From: Labrenzia sp. CE80
Lineage (GTDB): Bacteria; Pseudomonadota; Alphaproteobacteria; Rhizobiales; Stappiaceae
NCBI RefSeq assembly: GCF_009650605.1
Contig: NZ_WAJT01000001.1
Coordinates: forward strand, 248,001-312,000
DNA length: 64,000 bases
Reading direction: 5' to 3'
The notes beneath the pieces are model-generated. The model was not told where the DNA came from and searched no databases. It saw only the letters and a list, made by a program, of their open reading frames with translations. Of this stretch, positions 25,859 to 35,100 are shown piece after piece (within the stretch, counting starts at the first letter, position 1; the number at the start of each line of letters is the position of its first letter). The translations under genes and the position numbers were made by a program.

Positions 25859-27001
25859 ATGCTGAGTTTAAGCAAGCTGGCGGAACTTGCCAAAGATGGC
25901 AGCAAGGGGGGGCGGAAGAGTCTGATCAGCGCATTGATCGACTTGTTCGTCACGCCGGAGCGCGAGCATGCCGAGCAAGTCAGCATCATGTTCGGCGAGA
26001 TCGTCATGAGCGTTCTCGACCAGCTGGAGGAAGAAACGCGCATGGCACTCGCCCAGAGAGTGGGGACGCTGCCAACGGCGCCCCGTGATCTGGTTGTCAA
26101 ACTGGCCGCTGATGAGTTCAAGATTGCTGAGCCGGTCCTTAGGGAATCTCCGCTTTTGACGGAGGCGGAGCTGGAGGCGATTGCTCTCGACGGGTCGATG
26201 GAACACCTCGAGGCGATTGCGACACGCGATGTCCTGGATGAAAAAGTGACCAACGTTCTGGTGGACCGCGGCAATCGAAAGATCCTCGAGAGTGTTGCCA
26301 ACAACGAAAACGCTCGGATGGCTGACCAGACTTTTCTGAGGCTCGTCGAAAAGGCGCGTGCGTGTCCCGAAATCCAGGAAGCGCTCATCCAGCGTGAGGA
26401 CATGCCGGCCGAGTCGGCCAAATGCCTTCTGAGTTTCTTAAGCGAAGAGCTGACGGAAAGGGTCAAGGCGCTTGGCGGTGACAATGTGCTCGCCGAAGTG
26501 ATGGCGGAACGCGCCGCCGAAGAAGTGAAGGCGCGCGCCAGCCATCTTGAGGCCAGCCGGAACGAGGCTGCCGAAATCATCGACGCCGTTGCCAACAAGA
26601 AGAAAACCCTGGACGAGGCGGTTTCCCAATTTGCCCGGTCCGACCGGGCTTCAGAGCTTGGGATTCTTCTTGCAAAAGTGGGTGAACTTCCGGCTGCCGC
26701 TGTGTCACGGCTGATCTACAGTCCGTCGGACAAGCCGCTGATCATTCTTTGCAAGGCGCTTTCGGTTTCTGAGACAGCCTTCAAAGACATTCTGACCATG
26801 CGGGCCAGAAAACTTCAAAGCGGCGGCCTTGAGCTCAACGATGCGATCAATCGCTACGCGGCCGCATCTGTTGCCGGCGCAATGCAATCGCTGGAGGCGA
26901 TCCGTGCGACTGGCGCGAACATGGCCAAGAAGGACGAGCCTGAAGTTGTCGAGGAGCGTGGTGCCTTCATGCGAAGCAAGAAAAAGCCGAAAGCGGAATA
27001 G
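25859..27001 (+). CDS. DUF2336 domain protein (copy 2)
   Basis: A 380-residue, almost all-helical soluble protein of the DUF2336 family and a paralogue of the gene at 13675. I chose ATG 25859 (MLSLSKLAEL), six bases after GAGAGG; a TTG two codons earlier is unlikely. The shared pattern includes the helix ending VLDQLEEETR, KLAADEFKIAEPVLRESPLL, and the conserved VLVDRGN and VANNENA(R) segments around residues 135-155. The C-terminus is basic (RSKKKPKAE) and follows a Met/Ala helix. No membrane segment or catalytic motif is visible. A minus-strand LysE-type gene converges on it with 16 bases between. Function is unknown; a scaffold or signalling-partner role is only a guess. Confidence 0.85.
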   Translation: MLSLSKLAELAKDGSKGGRKSLISALIDLFVTPEREHAEQVSIMFGEIVMSVLDQLEEETRMALAQRVGTLPTAPRDLVVKLAADEFKIAEPVLRESPLLTEAELEAIALDGSMEHLEAIATRDVLDEKVTNVLVDRGNRKILESVANNENARMADQTFLRLVEKARACPEIQEALIQREDMPAESAKCLLSFLSEELTERVKALGGDNVLAEVMAERAAEEVKARASHLEASRNEAAEIIDAVANKKKTLDEAVSQFARSDRASELGILLAKVGELPAAAVSRLIYSPSDKPLIILCKALSVSETAFKDILTMRARKLQSGGLELNDAINRYAAASVAGAMQSLEAIRATGANMAKKDEPEVVEERGAFMRSKKKPKAE

Positions 27002-27017
27002 CCCGCTAACCTCTTCC

Positions 27018-27638
27018 TCAGTTGCGCTGCAAGCTGGCAGTCATAGCTGCCGCTGTCATTAAAAATCCACCACCAACGCGATTGACCAGGCGCATGAACG
27101 CAGGTGACCGCATCCGGTTGCCGACCGCGGATGCGGCCAGCGCATATATTGCCGCATTCAAGACACCAAGCACCACGAAGGTCGCGCCGAGCAGGAACAA
27201 TTGCGGAGCGACAGCTGCATCAGGGGCGATGAAGTGGGGCAAGAAAGCCATGAAGAATACGATGCCCTTCGGGTTCAAGGCTGTTACCACATAGGCATGC
27301 AGGAAGACCTTTCGCGCTGGCGCTTCAGCAACTTGATGCGGTTCCAGCGCTGTAGCCCGGTTGCGCCACATCTTGATGCCGATCCAGAACAGATAGATCG
27401 CTCCCACCCACTTCAAAATGTCGAACATATAAGCCGATGTCGCCAGGATTGCGCCTAGTCCGCAAAGGGAGGCCGCTGCAGACGTCGCGTCGCCAAGTCC
27501 GACACCCAATACGCTTGCGGAGGCTGACTTGCGTCCTTGCGCCAGAGCGTAGCTGACAACCAACATGATAGTGGGTCCCGGAATCGCCAAAACGATCAGG
27601 GTTGCTATGACATAGGCTGAATAAAGTTCGAGTGTCAT
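27018..27638 (-). CDS. LysE/RhtB-family amino-acid exporter
   Basis: A 206-residue inner-membrane protein with about six hydrophobic segments. The family signature is near the N-terminus (IPGPTIMLVVSYALAQGRK), followed by VLGVGLGD, a KWVGAIYLFWIGIKMWR segment, and NPKGIVFFMAFLPHF in the middle. LysE/RhtB proteins export amino acids such as lysine, threonine or homoserine lactone by proton exchange; the substrate cannot be predicted here. Length is typical. The gene is divergent from the extensin-like gene, with 64 bases between starts, and convergent with DUF2336 copy 2. No regulator is adjacent. Confidence 0.92.
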   Translation of the reverse strand: MTLELYSAYVIATLIVLAIPGPTIMLVVSYALAQGRKSASASVLGVGLGDATSAAASLCGLGAILATSAYMFDILKWVGAIYLFWIGIKMWRNRATALEPHQVAEAPARKVFLHAYVVTALNPKGIVFFMAFLPHFIAPDAAVAPQLFLLGATFVVLGVLNAAIYALAASAVGNRMRSPAFMRLVNRVGGGFLMTAAAMTASLQRN

Positions 27639-27702
27639 GGTCGAAAAGCTTTGCGAAGTGGTTCACTGTTGCGAACAGTAACGCCTTCCGAACAAGGATG
27701 AA

Positions 27703-28473
27703 ATGTTGATTTTCACAATGCGGCTTAGAGGCAAACGAATGCAAGAGCTACGGCATGGTGTGTGGGTCCAGGGCATGCTTTTCCTTGCTGCTCTCGTTTT
27801 TGCGGGACCTGGATCTGCAATCGATGCACCGGTTCCTGTTTCCAAGCCATCTATCTCGACGGATGAAGATGGTGAGCTCGCAGATGATGAGACTGTGAAG
27901 GTAGAGAACAAGGGCAAGAGCGCCGCAAACGAGGCAGCGTGCGAGATCGAGCTTGCCAAGATCGAGATCGTCGAAAGCGTTGAGGGCGAAAATGGCTGTG
28001 GCATTCCGGCCGCAGTTACCCTGCTCGCGACGACCGGTCCTTCGCCAGTCAGCTTGTTGCCGCCTCCGACCGTTGGATGCGCGTTTGCTGGCAAGTTTGC
28101 GGAGTTTCTTTCCGGGCCTGCGGTGAAGCAAGCGGGCGGGGAAGTTGGAAGTGATCTTACCGGTCTCAGGGTCGGGCCCGGATATGTTTGCCGGCGCCGG
28201 AACAATCTCCCTGATGGGAAATTGTCAGAACATGCAAGGGGCAAGGCGCTGGATATCACCACCTTCGTTTTTGCAGATGGCGTGGAGGCTTCAGTTGCCG
28301 AGGACTGGGGCAAGGACACGCCTGAAGGTCGGGCGTTGAAGCATCTTCATTCCGGCGCGTGCGAGGTCTTCACCACGGTTCTGGGGCCTGATGCCGATCC
28401 CAATCACCGCTCTCATTTTCATGTCGACATAGGGTGTCATGGACGCAACTGCACCTACTTGATCTGTCAGTAG
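27703..28473 (+). CDS. Extensin-like family exported protein
   Basis: A 256-residue protein with a hydrophobic N-terminal signal (about 20-41, GMLFLAALVFAGPGSAI) after a basic start. The mature C-terminal two thirds match the bacterial extensin-like C-terminal domain: NGCGIPAAVTL, GPGYVCRRRNN, then LSEHARGKALDITTF and HFHVDIGCHG. The H...D...H residues resemble zinc peptidases of the LAS/M15 fold, so a periplasmic cell-wall peptidase activity is possible but not shown. Several cysteines are conserved and probably form disulfides. The ATG at 27703 follows AAGGA by four bases; an alternative start lies five codons in. A strong hairpin follows the stop. Confidence 0.88.
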   Translation: MLIFTMRLRGKRMQELRHGVWVQGMLFLAALVFAGPGSAIDAPVPVSKPSISTDEDGELADDETVKVENKGKSAANEAACEIELAKIEIVESVEGENGCGIPAAVTLLATTGPSPVSLLPPPTVGCAFAGKFAEFLSGPAVKQAGGEVGSDLTGLRVGPGYVCRRRNNLPDGKLSEHARGKALDITTFVFADGVEASVAEDWGKDTPEGRALKHLHSGACEVFTTVLGPDADPNHRSHFHVDIGCHGRNCTYLICQ

Positions 28474-28492
28474 CTCGGTCGGGGAGAACGTA

Positions 28493-28524
28493 CAAGAGTC
28501 TGCCGGGAGACCGGCAGACTCTTG
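28493..28524. terminator. Convergent-gene hairpin with GAGA tetraloop
   Basis: A perfect 14-bp stem (caagagtctgccgg / ccggcagactcttg) closed by GAGA, a GNRA-type tetraloop. It lies between the extensin-like gene and the convergent BA14K gene. The T content after it is low, so it is a probable rather than classical terminator. Confidence 0.65.
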
Positions 28525-28581
28525 CTTCTGTCAGTGTCGGTAGGTGGGTCTACCTATCCCAGATATCGGGCCGGGGGCTGG

Positions 28582-29013
28582 TCACTGACAGAATTTCTGT
28601 TCACCTCGGTAGGTGGTGTATGTTCCTGTCGACGGCTGGAAAGAACGGAACTTGTTCGAGCAATAGCGATACCAGGCTGGGCTCCAGGGCTGGAGGCCAT
28701 AGCCAGCGCCATGAACGTGTCCAGGAGCCGGTGCTGGCGGATAATAGTTTTGGGCTGGTGCTGCATAGCTGCGCTGGCTGGTCGCGCCGAGGATGATGGC
28801 GCCTGCGGCCAGGCCGATGATGCCGGCGGCGACAGCTGCTCCTGCATTGTTGTTGTGTTTCTTCGGTGCATGGCCGCGATGAGGACGATGATGGCCGTGG
28901 CCGCCAGAATGTTTGTTCCAGCCTTTGCGAGGGCCGGCTTCGGCCATGGAGATTGCCGGCAGCAGCATGGCGCCGGAAAGGGCAACTGCGAGAATGCGCT
29001 TGGTCTTGGTCAT
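28582..29013 (-). CDS. BA14K-family exported protein
   Basis: A 143-residue protein. I chose ATG 29013 because GAAGGAG lies six bases upstream and a clean signal peptide follows (MTKTKRILAVALSGAMLLPA...AEA); the frame extends further upstream without support. After the signal there is a His/Gly/Lys-rich stretch (HSGGHGHHRPHRGHAPKKH), a Gly/Ala hydrophobic segment (GIIGLAAGAIILGA) and a C-terminal BA14K motif (WYRYCSNKFRSFQPSTGTY...FCQ). BA14K is known from Brucella as an immunoreactive, lectin-like protein and is widespread in Hyphomicrobiales. The His-rich part might bind metal, which is inference. It converges on the extensin-like gene. Confidence 0.85.
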   Translation of the reverse strand: MTKTKRILAVALSGAMLLPAISMAEAGPRKGWNKHSGGHGHHRPHRGHAPKKHNNNAGAAVAAGIIGLAAGAIILGATSQRSYAAPAQNYYPPAPAPGHVHGAGYGLQPWSPAWYRYCSNKFRSFQPSTGTYTTYRGEQKFCQ

Positions 29014-29220
29014 GTCATGCTCCTTCGTCTTCTGGGCGGCGCCTTGGCGTCTTTGCCGTGCACCTCTTGATCTGATGGAGGCACTATGACGTGCGGCCAC
29101 TGAACCGGTTCTGAGACTGGCATTCATCTTCCGTTCAGGTTTGAAGACTGGGAAGTTTCGCTCATCGCCCGGTCAGGATATCAAGGGACTGAGGGAGATT
29201 CGGCGCACAGGAGAATGGAC

Positions 29221-30012
29221 ATGACCTCTGAAACGGGCGGCAAGAAGAAAGACGTCCTCCGGGAAACCGATGATGAGGCGAGGCGGCTTGCCCGGGATTT
29301 GATACGCACTGCGCGTTTCGGAGCGATTGCGGCCCTCGAGCCTGAGAGTGGCCATCCCCTGGCAAGCCGGGTCGCCGTTGCAAGCGACATGGACGGGACG
29401 CCTTGCATCTTGATCTCGACTCTATCTGGTCATACGGCTGCGCTGCATGCCGACCCGCGCTGTTCTCTTTTGCTTGGAGAGCCCGGCAAGGGAGATCCGC
29501 TGGCACATCCTCGCGTGACCCTGTTTTGCCGGGCAGATCGGCTCGAACGGGGAGGTGCGGATCATGAGCGCGTCCGCCGCCGTTATCTGGCGCGTCACCC
29601 GAAAGCCGCGCTTTATGTTGATTTCGGCGACTTTGCCTTCTTTCGGCTGAAGGCTGAACGGGCGAGTCTGAACGGTGGTTTCGGCAAGGCCTATGCCTTG
29701 AATGAGGGCGAATTCATCTTGCCCGAAGAAAATTGGTCCGATCTTGCCGGTGCAGAGGAAGGGGCCGTTGGCCACATGAATGAGGACCATGGCGACGCCA
29801 TCAAGCTCTATGCCGAAGTTCTTTTAAAGCAGCCGGAAGCGAACTGGACGCTGACGAGCCTTGATCCGGAGGGGCTGGATCTGCAGGCTGGTGATCGGAC
29901 TGCGCGGCTTTGGTTCGACGAGCCGCTCACCAATATCGCAGCGCTTCGGCCGGTCCTCGTGACCTTGGCGAAATCTGCGCGGGCGTTGCAGGAGGCCGGT
30001 GCGACTTCCTGA
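29221..30012 (+). CDS. HugZ-family heme-binding PNPOx-like protein
   Basis: A 263-residue protein. I chose ATG 29221 because AGGAG lies at the right distance; the ATG at 29215 would be only one base from it. Residues about 15-160 form a split-barrel flavin-reductase/PNPOx-like domain (ARDLIRTARFGAIAAL, HPLASRVAVASDMDG, LISTLSGHTAAL). The C-terminal ~85 residues are a DUF2470 domain starting HMNEDHGDAIKLYAE. This pair is the layout of HugZ, a heme-degrading protein in iron acquisition. Many alphaproteobacterial relatives are uncharacterised, and heme oxygenase activity is not certain. No heme-uptake genes flank it. It ends nine bases before the convergent chemoreceptor gene. Confidence 0.85.
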   Translation: MTSETGGKKKDVLRETDDEARRLARDLIRTARFGAIAALEPESGHPLASRVAVASDMDGTPCILISTLSGHTAALHADPRCSLLLGEPGKGDPLAHPRVTLFCRADRLERGGADHERVRRRYLARHPKAALYVDFGDFAFFRLKAERASLNGGFGKAYALNEGEFILPEENWSDLAGAEEGAVGHMNEDHGDAIKLYAEVLLKQPEANWTLTSLDPEGLDLQAGDRTARLWFDEPLTNIAALRPVLVTLAKSARALQEAGATS

Positions 30013-30021
30013 GCATTGATC

Positions 30022-31770
30022 TCAAGCTGCGCGGATGGTCGTTAGGAAACGATCCAGCTCGCCGTTCAGCGTGTCAGATTGCTGGGCTAAGTTTGTTACG
30101 GTAGACATCACCTGTTCGGCGCTTGCGCTGGTTTGGGTGGCTGCCTGACTGACATCGGAGATGCTGACGGAGATATCCTCGCTGCCGGCGGCGACGCCGT
30201 TCGTATTGCGTGCGATTTCATCTGCCACCGCATTTTGTTCTTCAACTGCTGAAGCGATTCCTGTCACCTGCTGATCGATATTCGAGATCGCCGTCACGAC
30301 GGCTTTGATGGAAGAGAATGTGCGGTCCGATCCATCTTGAAGCTGGGAAACCAAATCGCTGATATCTTCAGTTGCTTTTCCGGTCTGGTTCGCCAGCGCT
30401 TTGACTTCTGCTGCAACAACTGCGAAGCCCTTTCCAGCCTCGCCTGCGCGAGCGGCCTCGATTGTAGCGTTCAGAGCCAGCAAATTGGTTTGTTCGGCGA
30501 TATCATTGATAAGCTTCAGGACGTCGCCGATCCGCTGAGCTGCTTCCGATAGGCTTGAAATTGAAGCGGTAGAAGTCTCAGCTTTGTCGCGGGTCGTAGC
30601 GGTTTCGCCCATGGCCAGTGTCACTTGCCGACTAATCTCCTGTACGGAGGATGAGAGTTCTTCCGTCGCGGCGGCAACGGTCTGAATATTGGCCGAGGCT
30701 TGGGTTGCACTGGCTGCGACCGTGTTGGAGCGTTCCGAGGTTTGGACAGACGCAGCGGAAAGGGAGTGAGCCGTGTCTTCTAATTCGTGGACCGCAACGG
30801 AGATTTCGTTAGAGACTGTTTTTACCGTTCGCTCCAACTCATCCGCCAGGCGCATGGTTGCCTCTCGCTTTTCCTCCGCGATTCGTTCTTCCTCTTCCTT
30901 GGCCTCCAGGCGAAGCCTCTCTATCTCGATCATAGTCACCTTGAATTTCTCAAAGGCTTCAGCGACCTGTCCGATTTCGTCACGGCTTTTTACTTCAATT
31001 GTCGCATCAGTGTCGCCGCGGGCAAGGTTGGTAAGGGCAGCTGCGACCGCGCGGAGCGGTCTGGCGATGCCAATTGTTGCGAACAGGTAGGCTATGGCGG
31101 CCCCGGAGAGAGTCGAGATTACTGATAGGATTGCGAGTTGCTGAATGCCCTCCTTCTCATGGACGACTGCCAGGCGTGTCGATTCGTTGGTCGAGTTTTC
31201 GAGCTCTGCGAGGAGGCTGACCAATGCATGGTCAAGATGTTCTTCCTCAATTTCGACTTTTTCAGCAAGACTGCTGGCTTGCTCTAGGTTGCCTGTTTCG
31301 ATTAATTCGATGATCTCTTCTACGTGTTGGTCGAAGGCTGTGTGCTCTGCTGCGATGGCCTCTAGTCGAGAGAGGATTGACCTAAACTTCTCGCGATCTG
31401 CATCGGCCGAAGCGCTTTCAAGGGCCTTTTCAGCAAGATGTTCACTTTCCAGGATTTCATCGTCCACTTTATGTGCAAGGCGCATGAACTCCTGCTCAGT
31501 GTGGAGTAAAGCCGCATGATCCCTTTGATCCTCGACACCTCCCATCCGCAACATTCGTTCCAAGAGGATGGCCTGCTGGAGCTGATGTGATGTCACTGCG
31601 CTAACCGCTTTTGTCAGGGGTATGTCGTTGTCCGAGATTGAACTCAATTCCTGACCGATGTTGTTCATCTGTATGATGCCGATTGTCGCGACTGAAATTG
31701 TTGCCACGCTGACAAGGCCGACGAGCGCAAGAATCTTGGTTGAAACTGAGCGAATTTGGAAAATGCGCAT
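30022..31770 (-). CDS. Methyl-accepting chemotaxis protein
   Basis: A 582-residue membrane chemoreceptor. TM1 is at about 14-34, a helical periplasmic sensor of about 175 residues follows (four-helix-bundle type, with many Glu and Leu), TM2 is at about 214-236, then comes a HAMP domain and the cytoplasmic coiled coil. The signalling tip is conserved (DIAEQTNLLALNATIEAARAGE, split at the E/A repeats). No C-terminal pentapeptide for CheR docking is seen; the protein ends LTTIRAA. The ligand is unknown. No che genes are nearby, so it is an orphan receptor. A long AT-rich region lies upstream. Confidence 0.95.
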   Translation of the reverse strand: MRIFQIRSVSTKILALVGLVSVATISVATIGIIQMNNIGQELSSISDNDIPLTKAVSAVTSHQLQQAILLERMLRMGGVEDQRDHAALLHTEQEFMRLAHKVDDEILESEHLAEKALESASADADREKFRSILSRLEAIAAEHTAFDQHVEEIIELIETGNLEQASSLAEKVEIEEEHLDHALVSLLAELENSTNESTRLAVVHEKEGIQQLAILSVISTLSGAAIAYLFATIGIARPLRAVAAALTNLARGDTDATIEVKSRDEIGQVAEAFEKFKVTMIEIERLRLEAKEEEERIAEEKREATMRLADELERTVKTVSNEISVAVHELEDTAHSLSAASVQTSERSNTVAASATQASANIQTVAAATEELSSSVQEISRQVTLAMGETATTRDKAETSTASISSLSEAAQRIGDVLKLINDIAEQTNLLALNATIEAARAGEAGKGFAVVAAEVKALANQTGKATEDISDLVSQLQDGSDRTFSSIKAVVTAISNIDQQVTGIASAVEEQNAVADEIARNTNGVAAGSEDISVSISDVSQAATQTSASAEQVMSTVTNLAQQSDTLNGELDRFLTTIRAA

Positions 31771-32168
31771 CTGTAAAAGCTTTCTTGTGCAAGAGCTTCA
31801 GATCGTAAGTTTCACACAAGGTAGAGTTTAAAATATTTACAACCCGTGAATGCTTCATGCGTAATTTTATGCAAATTATCAAATGAATACGGATTTATAG
31901 TTACATAATTATTGCAATGACAATTTTACCTAAAGTAAGAAATTGTAGTATTAAACTATTATCGCGCAATAGAAGACCTTTTTAATTGTAGAATTTATTT
32001 CAAGTTAATATCCTTTTTGAATCATATTGTGGTGTAGGGATCTCATTATAATTTTTTATCTGACTTTTTATTTTCTGAATGCTTCTGAAGGCGCGAACGC
32101 ATTTCTGCAGTTTTTAATGTATGCAGAAATGCGTTCGAACTGGCCTGTCTTTTTTCTTGCTATTTAAT
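31771..32168. other. AT-rich intergenic region between chemoreceptor and hydantoinase genes
   Basis: About 400 bases, strikingly AT-rich in 31800-32090, with no credible gene. It carries the promoter of the chemoreceptor gene (minus strand) and, near its right end, a very stable hairpin at 32094-32137 behind the hydantoinase gene. Confidence 0.5.
32094..32137 (-). terminator. 16-bp perfect hairpin after the hydantoinase gene
   Basis: A perfect 16-bp stem (cgaacgcatttctgca / tgcagaaatgcgttcg) with a 12-base loop, 31 bases past the 3' end of the minus-strand hydantoinase gene. No T-run follows on the minus strand, so it may protect the mRNA end or act with other factors; a TTTTTTC tract follows on the plus strand. 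Confidence 0.6.
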
Positions 32169-35100
32169 TTAGGCTTTCCCCCAACCGCCTGCGGTTGGCG
32201 TGATTACCGTGACGGCTTCACCGACCTCGAGAACGGTCTGGTCGCAGCCCTCGAGCTTTTCGACCTTGCCGTCCAGGCGCCGGACTTCGGTGCTGCCCAG
32301 TTCGCCGTTCTCACCGCCGGCCATGCCCTTCGGCTCGATCGTGCGATGTGAGGCCAGGATCGCGCAGTCCATTTTCTCTAGGAAGCGAAGCGTGCGCCTG
32401 GTGCCGTCACCAGCCTGCCATTTGCCCTTGCCGCCCGAGCCCTTGCGGATGTGGAAGTCTTCCAGCAACACGGGGAAGCGGAACTCCAGAACTTCCGGAT
32501 CGGTCAGGCGCGAGTTGGTCATGTGAACATGAACACCGTCGGTGCCGTTGAAACCCGGGCCTGCCGGAGAACCGGAGCAGATGGTCTCATAGTACTGGTA
32601 TGTGTCGTTGCCGAAGGTCAGGTTGTTCATCGTACCCTGGCTGTTCGACATGGCACCAAGGGCTGCAAACAGCGCATTGGTGACGTGCTGGGAGGTTTCC
32701 ACGTTACCGGCAACCACAGCAGCCGGGTAGGAGGGACGCAGCATGCAGTCGTCCGGCAGCACGATATTGATCGGCTTCAGGCAGCCGGCGTTCATCGGGA
32801 TGTCGCCTTCCACCATGACGCGGAAGCAATAGAGAACCGCCGCGCGGGTGACAGGTTCCGGCGCGTTGAAGTTGTTCGGTTTCACAGGTGATGTGCCGGT
32901 GAAATCGACCGTTGCTTCGCGGCTTTCCTTGTCGACCGTGATCTTGACCTTGATCACAGACCCCTGGTCGGTCGGGTATTCATACTCACTGTCGGTCAGG
33001 GCGGAAATCACCCGACGAACGCTTTCTTCTGCGTTGTCCTGCACATGGTTCATATAGGCTTGAACGACATCCAGACCGAAATGACCGACCATCTTGCGCA
33101 GTTCCTGCGTGCCCTTCTCGTTGGCCGCGATTTGCGCCTTGAGGTCGGCCACATTCTGATGCGGGTTGCGGGCCGGATACTTGTGATCTGTCAGGAGGTG
33201 CACCAGCTCTTCTTCACAGAAGCGGCCTTCATCGACGATCTTGAAGTTGTCGAAGAGAACGCCTTCCTCATCGACCGTCGTGGCGCGCGGGGTCATTGAC
33301 CCAGGGGCCGAACCGCCGACATCGGCATGATGCCCGCGGGAGGCTGACCAGAACAGGATTTCCTTGCCGTTATCGTCAAAGACCGGGGAGACAACGGTAA
33401 TGTCCGGCAGGTGCGTTCCGCCATTGTAGGGAGCGTTCAGGGCGAAGACGTCGCCCGGTTTGATCTTGCCCTTGTTGAGCTTGATCACGGTTTCGACCGA
33501 GCGGTCCATGGAGCCCAGGTGCACCGGCATGTGCGGGGCATTGGCAACAAGGGCACCAGAGGCATCAAAGACGGCGCAGGAGAAATCTAGACGTTCCTTG
33601 ATGTTTACCGAATATGCAGTGTTCTGCAGAGTCACGCCCATTTGTTCGGCGATGGACATGAAGAGGTTGTTGAAGACCTCCAGCATAACGGGATCCGCAT
33701 GGGTGCCAATGGCGTCGGTGCGATCAAGCGGAACCACCCGGTTCAGGATCACATGATCCTTGGCGTTGATTTCCGCTTCCCAGCCCGGTTCGACCACGAT
33801 GGTCGCATGCGGCTCCATGATCAGGGCTGGGCCGGCGACCCGAATGCCCGGCTTCAGCACATCACGGGAGTAGATGCTGGCGTCATGCCATGCGCCCTCG
33901 GAGAAGAAACGTGTGGCCTTTGTTGCTGCGACATCGCCCGAGGCCAGGCTGTGGTCCGGTTCGGCGATCCCGGCGCCACCGCCGAAGGTTTCCACTTCAA
34001 GGGCTTCCACGACGACCGGCTTTTCCTCATAGGCAAAGCCGAACTGCTTCTTGTGGGACACTTCGAAGGCTGCGCGCATCTCAGCAACGCTGCTCAGCGC
34101 AACGGGAAGAGGCGTGTCTGTTCCATCATAGCGCAGATGTGCAATTGCGCGGGTCTCGCGGCCGTCAGCGCGGATGCTTTGCGCTTCCAGCTCTGCCTCG
34201 GTCAGGGCTGCGAGTTCATCACGCAGTTTGCCAAGTTCAGGGATCAGGGCGTCATCCAGCGTCTTGACCACAGCCTGTTGACGGTTGGCGCGAATGTCCG
34301 CCAGACCCATGCCGTAAGCCGAGAGAATGCCGGAAAACGGATGCAGGATCACAGTCTTCATGCCGAGGCTGTCGGCGACGCGGCAGCCAGCCTGTCCACC
34401 GGCTCCGCCGAAGCAGGTGAGGGCGTATTCGGTGACATCATAGCCGCGCTGGACCGAGATCTTCTTGATCGCATTGGCCATGTTCTCGACCGCAATCTTC
34501 AGGAAGCCGTCGGCGACATCCTCAGGTGCGCGGCCGCCGCCGATTTCCGAGGCCATGGCGGTGAATTTCGATGTGACCGCATTCTCGTCCAGCGGCTCGT
34601 CCCGGTTCGGCCCGAAGATCTTCGGGAAAAACTCAGGCGCAAGCTTGCCGGTCATCAGGTTGGCATCAGTGACGGTGAGGGGGCCGCCGCGGCGATAGCA
34701 GGCAGGGCCTGGGTTGGCACCTGCGCTGTCCGGACCGACCTGGAAGCGACCGTCCTTATAGTGCAGGATCGAGCCACCCCCTGCTGCGACCGTGTGGATC
34801 ATCATCATCGGTGCGCGCATGCGCACGCCAGCAACTTCAGTCTCGAAGGCACGCTCGTAGTCGCCATCGTAGTGGCAGACGTCGGTTGAGGTGCCACCCA
34901 TATCGAAGCCGATGATCTTGTCGAATCCGGCCATGCGCGAGGTTTCGACCGCGCCAACGACGCCGCCTGCTGGGCCGGAGAGAATGGCATCCTTGCCCTG
35001 GAAGAGATCGGCTGCGGTTAGGCCCCCGGAGGACTGCATAAACATCAGGCGCGGGCCTTCACCCAGCTCGTCCTGAACCTGTTTCACATAGCGGCGCAGG

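Noticed and set aside
33642..34889. A 415-codon plus-strand frame inside the hydantoinase gene
   Set aside because: It mirrors the codon pattern of the real minus-strand gene and has no recognisable domain or ribosome site.
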